Shown here: positions 5,198 to 6,198 of the stretch, piece by piece
Layout: each line of letters starts with the position of its first letter
Position numbering within the stretch: the first letter of the stretch is position 1
DNA from: an uncultured Lachnospiraceae bacterium
GTDB taxonomy: Bacteria; Bacillota; Clostridia; Lachnospirales; Lachnospiraceae
NCBI GenBank assembly: GCA_905236615.1
Contig: CAJORC010000183.1
Coordinates: forward strand, 1 to 6,198
DNA: 6,198 nt
Reading direction: 5' to 3'
The notes under the pieces: generated by a model
The model's database searches: none
What the model was told of the DNA's origin: nothing
Seen by the model: the letters and a program-made list of their open reading frames with translations, nothing else
Program-made: the position numbers and the translations under genes

Positions 5198-6198
5198 ATG
5201 CGAAAGATTGACTTTGAGCGTGCAAAAAACTACATAGCGCGGCATGAAAGATATAAAAAGTGGTTTGCAATAATCCTTGTGCTTGCTTTGATAGCGGGCA
5301 CGGGAACTTTTTATGCCCTGAATAAGCCGGCTACAGCTGTTTCCGAGGAAACAGCTGACGAGATTGGAATGCAGCTGAGCGACGGAGACGACGGCGGCGA
5401 TGAAGATGATGGCGGCGACGAAGATGAGGTCGAAGTTCAGGACGAAGACGACGAGGAACACGAGGAAGAAGACTCCGAAAATAATGAGGATTCAGAGGGT
5501 GAGGAATCCGAAGGCGGGGAGTCGGTTGAGGCTGAAAGCGAGTCCGAAGGCGGCGAGTCCGGAGAAACAAACGAGGGTGGAGAAAGTGCTGAATATACAG
5601 CTGAGGAGAACAGCAGTAGCGAAGAAGGCACAACAGAAAGTACAGCAGCCGGCACGGAAGAAACTGCAGTAAGCGAAGAAGGCCAGGCTACAGCCGAGAC
5701 TGCAGGCCTTTCCGAAAATGATGCCGAAGCAGTTTCCGAGAATTCTGCTGAAGAAGAGGCAGTATCTGATAATTCCGCGGAAGAAGCTGTGTCGGATAAC
5801 AGCGTGTCGGCTAACAGGACAGAATATAAGTATTCTGACAGCAAAATAAAAATAACCGCAACAATTAAAGAGGCGTCTGCAATACCTGATGATGCAGAAC
5901 TTGTCGTAACGGAGCTTACATCAGATACAGAAGGCTATAATTACGATGCCTATATGGATGCACTTAACAATAATGCGGAGATTATTGCTGAAGATATCGG
6001 ACATGAGAGTGCAAGTGAATATACTGAAAGCAATACGCTCATGTATGATATTGCCTTTATTTCAGACGGTAAGGAAATTGAGCCGAAAGAAGGCGCTGTC
6101 AGCATAACTGCCGAATTCAGAAAAAATCAGCTTACGGAGGATCTGGCTGTTGAGAAGGAAGAAGATCTGGTTGTAGTACATCTTCCGATCAAGGAAGA
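5198..6198 (+). CDS. Secreted or surface protein with long acidic low-complexity region, N-terminal part
   Basis: 333 codons are visible and the frame is open at the right edge. Residues 1-21 are charged, 22-41 are hydrophobic (FAIILVLALIAGTGTFYA), and PATA|VS (44-49) offers an A-x-A signal peptidase site after A47. Residues about 49-205 are extremely rich in Glu, Asp, Ser, Gly and Ala, with repeats such as GGDEDD/GGDEDE (66-77), ESEGGES (twice within 103-121) and AVSENSAEEE, AVSDNSAEE, AVSDNS (178-202). After about 208 the sequence becomes beta-like (KIKITATIKEASAIPDDAELVVTEL, in part), with GYNYDAYMDALN and LMYDIAFISDGKEIEPKEGAVSITAEF. This resembles modules I recall from large clostridial adhesins with SpaA/Cna-B-type repeats, though the anchor is not visible. 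The start is ATG at 5198 with AGAGGG (5189-5194) unusually close at 3 nt. The acidic stretch probably serves as a wall-spanning or extended stalk. Exact function unknown. Confidence 0.85.
   Translation, partial: MRKIDFERAKNYIARHERYKKWFAIILVLALIAGTGTFYALNKPATAVSEETADEIGMQLSDGDDGGDEDDGGDEDEVEVQDEDDEEHEEEDSENNEDSEGEESEGGESVEAESESEGGESGETNEGGESAEYTAEENSSSEEGTTESTAAGTEETAVSEEGQATAETAGLSENDAEAVSENSAEEEAVSDNSAEEAVSDNSVSANRTEYKYSDSKIKITATIKEASAIPDDAELVVTELTSDTEGYNYDAYMDALNNNAEIIAEDIGHESASEYTESNTLMYDIAFISDGKEIEPKEGAVSITAEFRKNQLTEDLAVEKEEDLVVVHLPIKE
5393..5428 (+). repeat. 18-bp tandem duplication in the acidic region
   Basis: Two adjacent 18-nt units (5393-5410 and 5411-5428) encode GGDEDD and GGDEDE and differ at only two third-codon positions. 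Whole-codon length keeps the frame. It is likely a slippage product, and copy number may vary between strains. Confidence 0.75.

Noticed and set aside
5400..5672. 90-codon + strand ORF rich in Lys and Arg
   Set aside because: It is a frame shift of the acidic repeat region; the acidic frame has the ribosome site, signal peptide and continuity to the window edge.
5063..5844. Three minus-strand ORFs (100-135 codons) opposite the signal peptidase end and the acidic region
   Set aside because: Ser- or Arg-rich mirror images of the GAA/GAC/TCC-rich coding strand; stop codons are rare there because of composition.

Overview
The window looks like chromosomal DNA of a low-to-mid GC Gram-positive bacterium of the class Clostridia, most likely the family Lachnospiraceae. 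Reasons: a class A RNase P RNA; a nucleoside kinase tail of the type seen in Clostridia; strong AGGAGG-like ribosome sites and sigma-A-like promoters; and a coiled-coil/signal peptidase/acidic surface protein cluster of a kind I recall from that family. Genus cannot be set from sequence alone. All recognised genes are on the + strand.

Left part (1-2251), housekeeping: the 3' end of a nucleoside (uridine-type) kinase gene; then rnpB, whose promoter -35 box is built over the kinase stop codon; then proA (gamma-glutamyl phosphate reductase, proline synthesis) with no proB beside it. Middle part (2252-3796): an unlisted 57-codon ORF with a good ribosome site and a hydrophobic end rich in Val/Ile/Leu, a terminator-like hairpin lying across its stop codon, two candidate promoters, then ilvE (branched-chain aminotransferase) and a clear Rho-independent terminator about 150 nt past the ilvE stop.

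Right part (3797-6198), cell surface: about 250 nt of AT-rich DNA with a good promoter, then three genes that read as one operon: a 184-residue coiled-coil protein, a type I signal peptidase overlapping it by 8 nt, and the first 333 codons of a secreted protein with a long acidic low-complexity stretch. The signal peptidase is well placed to process the secreted protein; the coiled-coil protein's role is unknown.

The most unusual signal is a hairpin element present twice: once between rnpB and proA, and once in the ilvE 3' UTR. About 30 bases of the inner part are nearly identical, while the flanking arms differ completely in sequence yet pair with each other in both copies. That pattern suggests a dispersed structured RNA or palindromic element that I cannot match to a named family. 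The second point of interest is the small ORF plus hairpin just before ilvE, which could be a leader peptide/attenuator or a small toxin-like membrane peptide.
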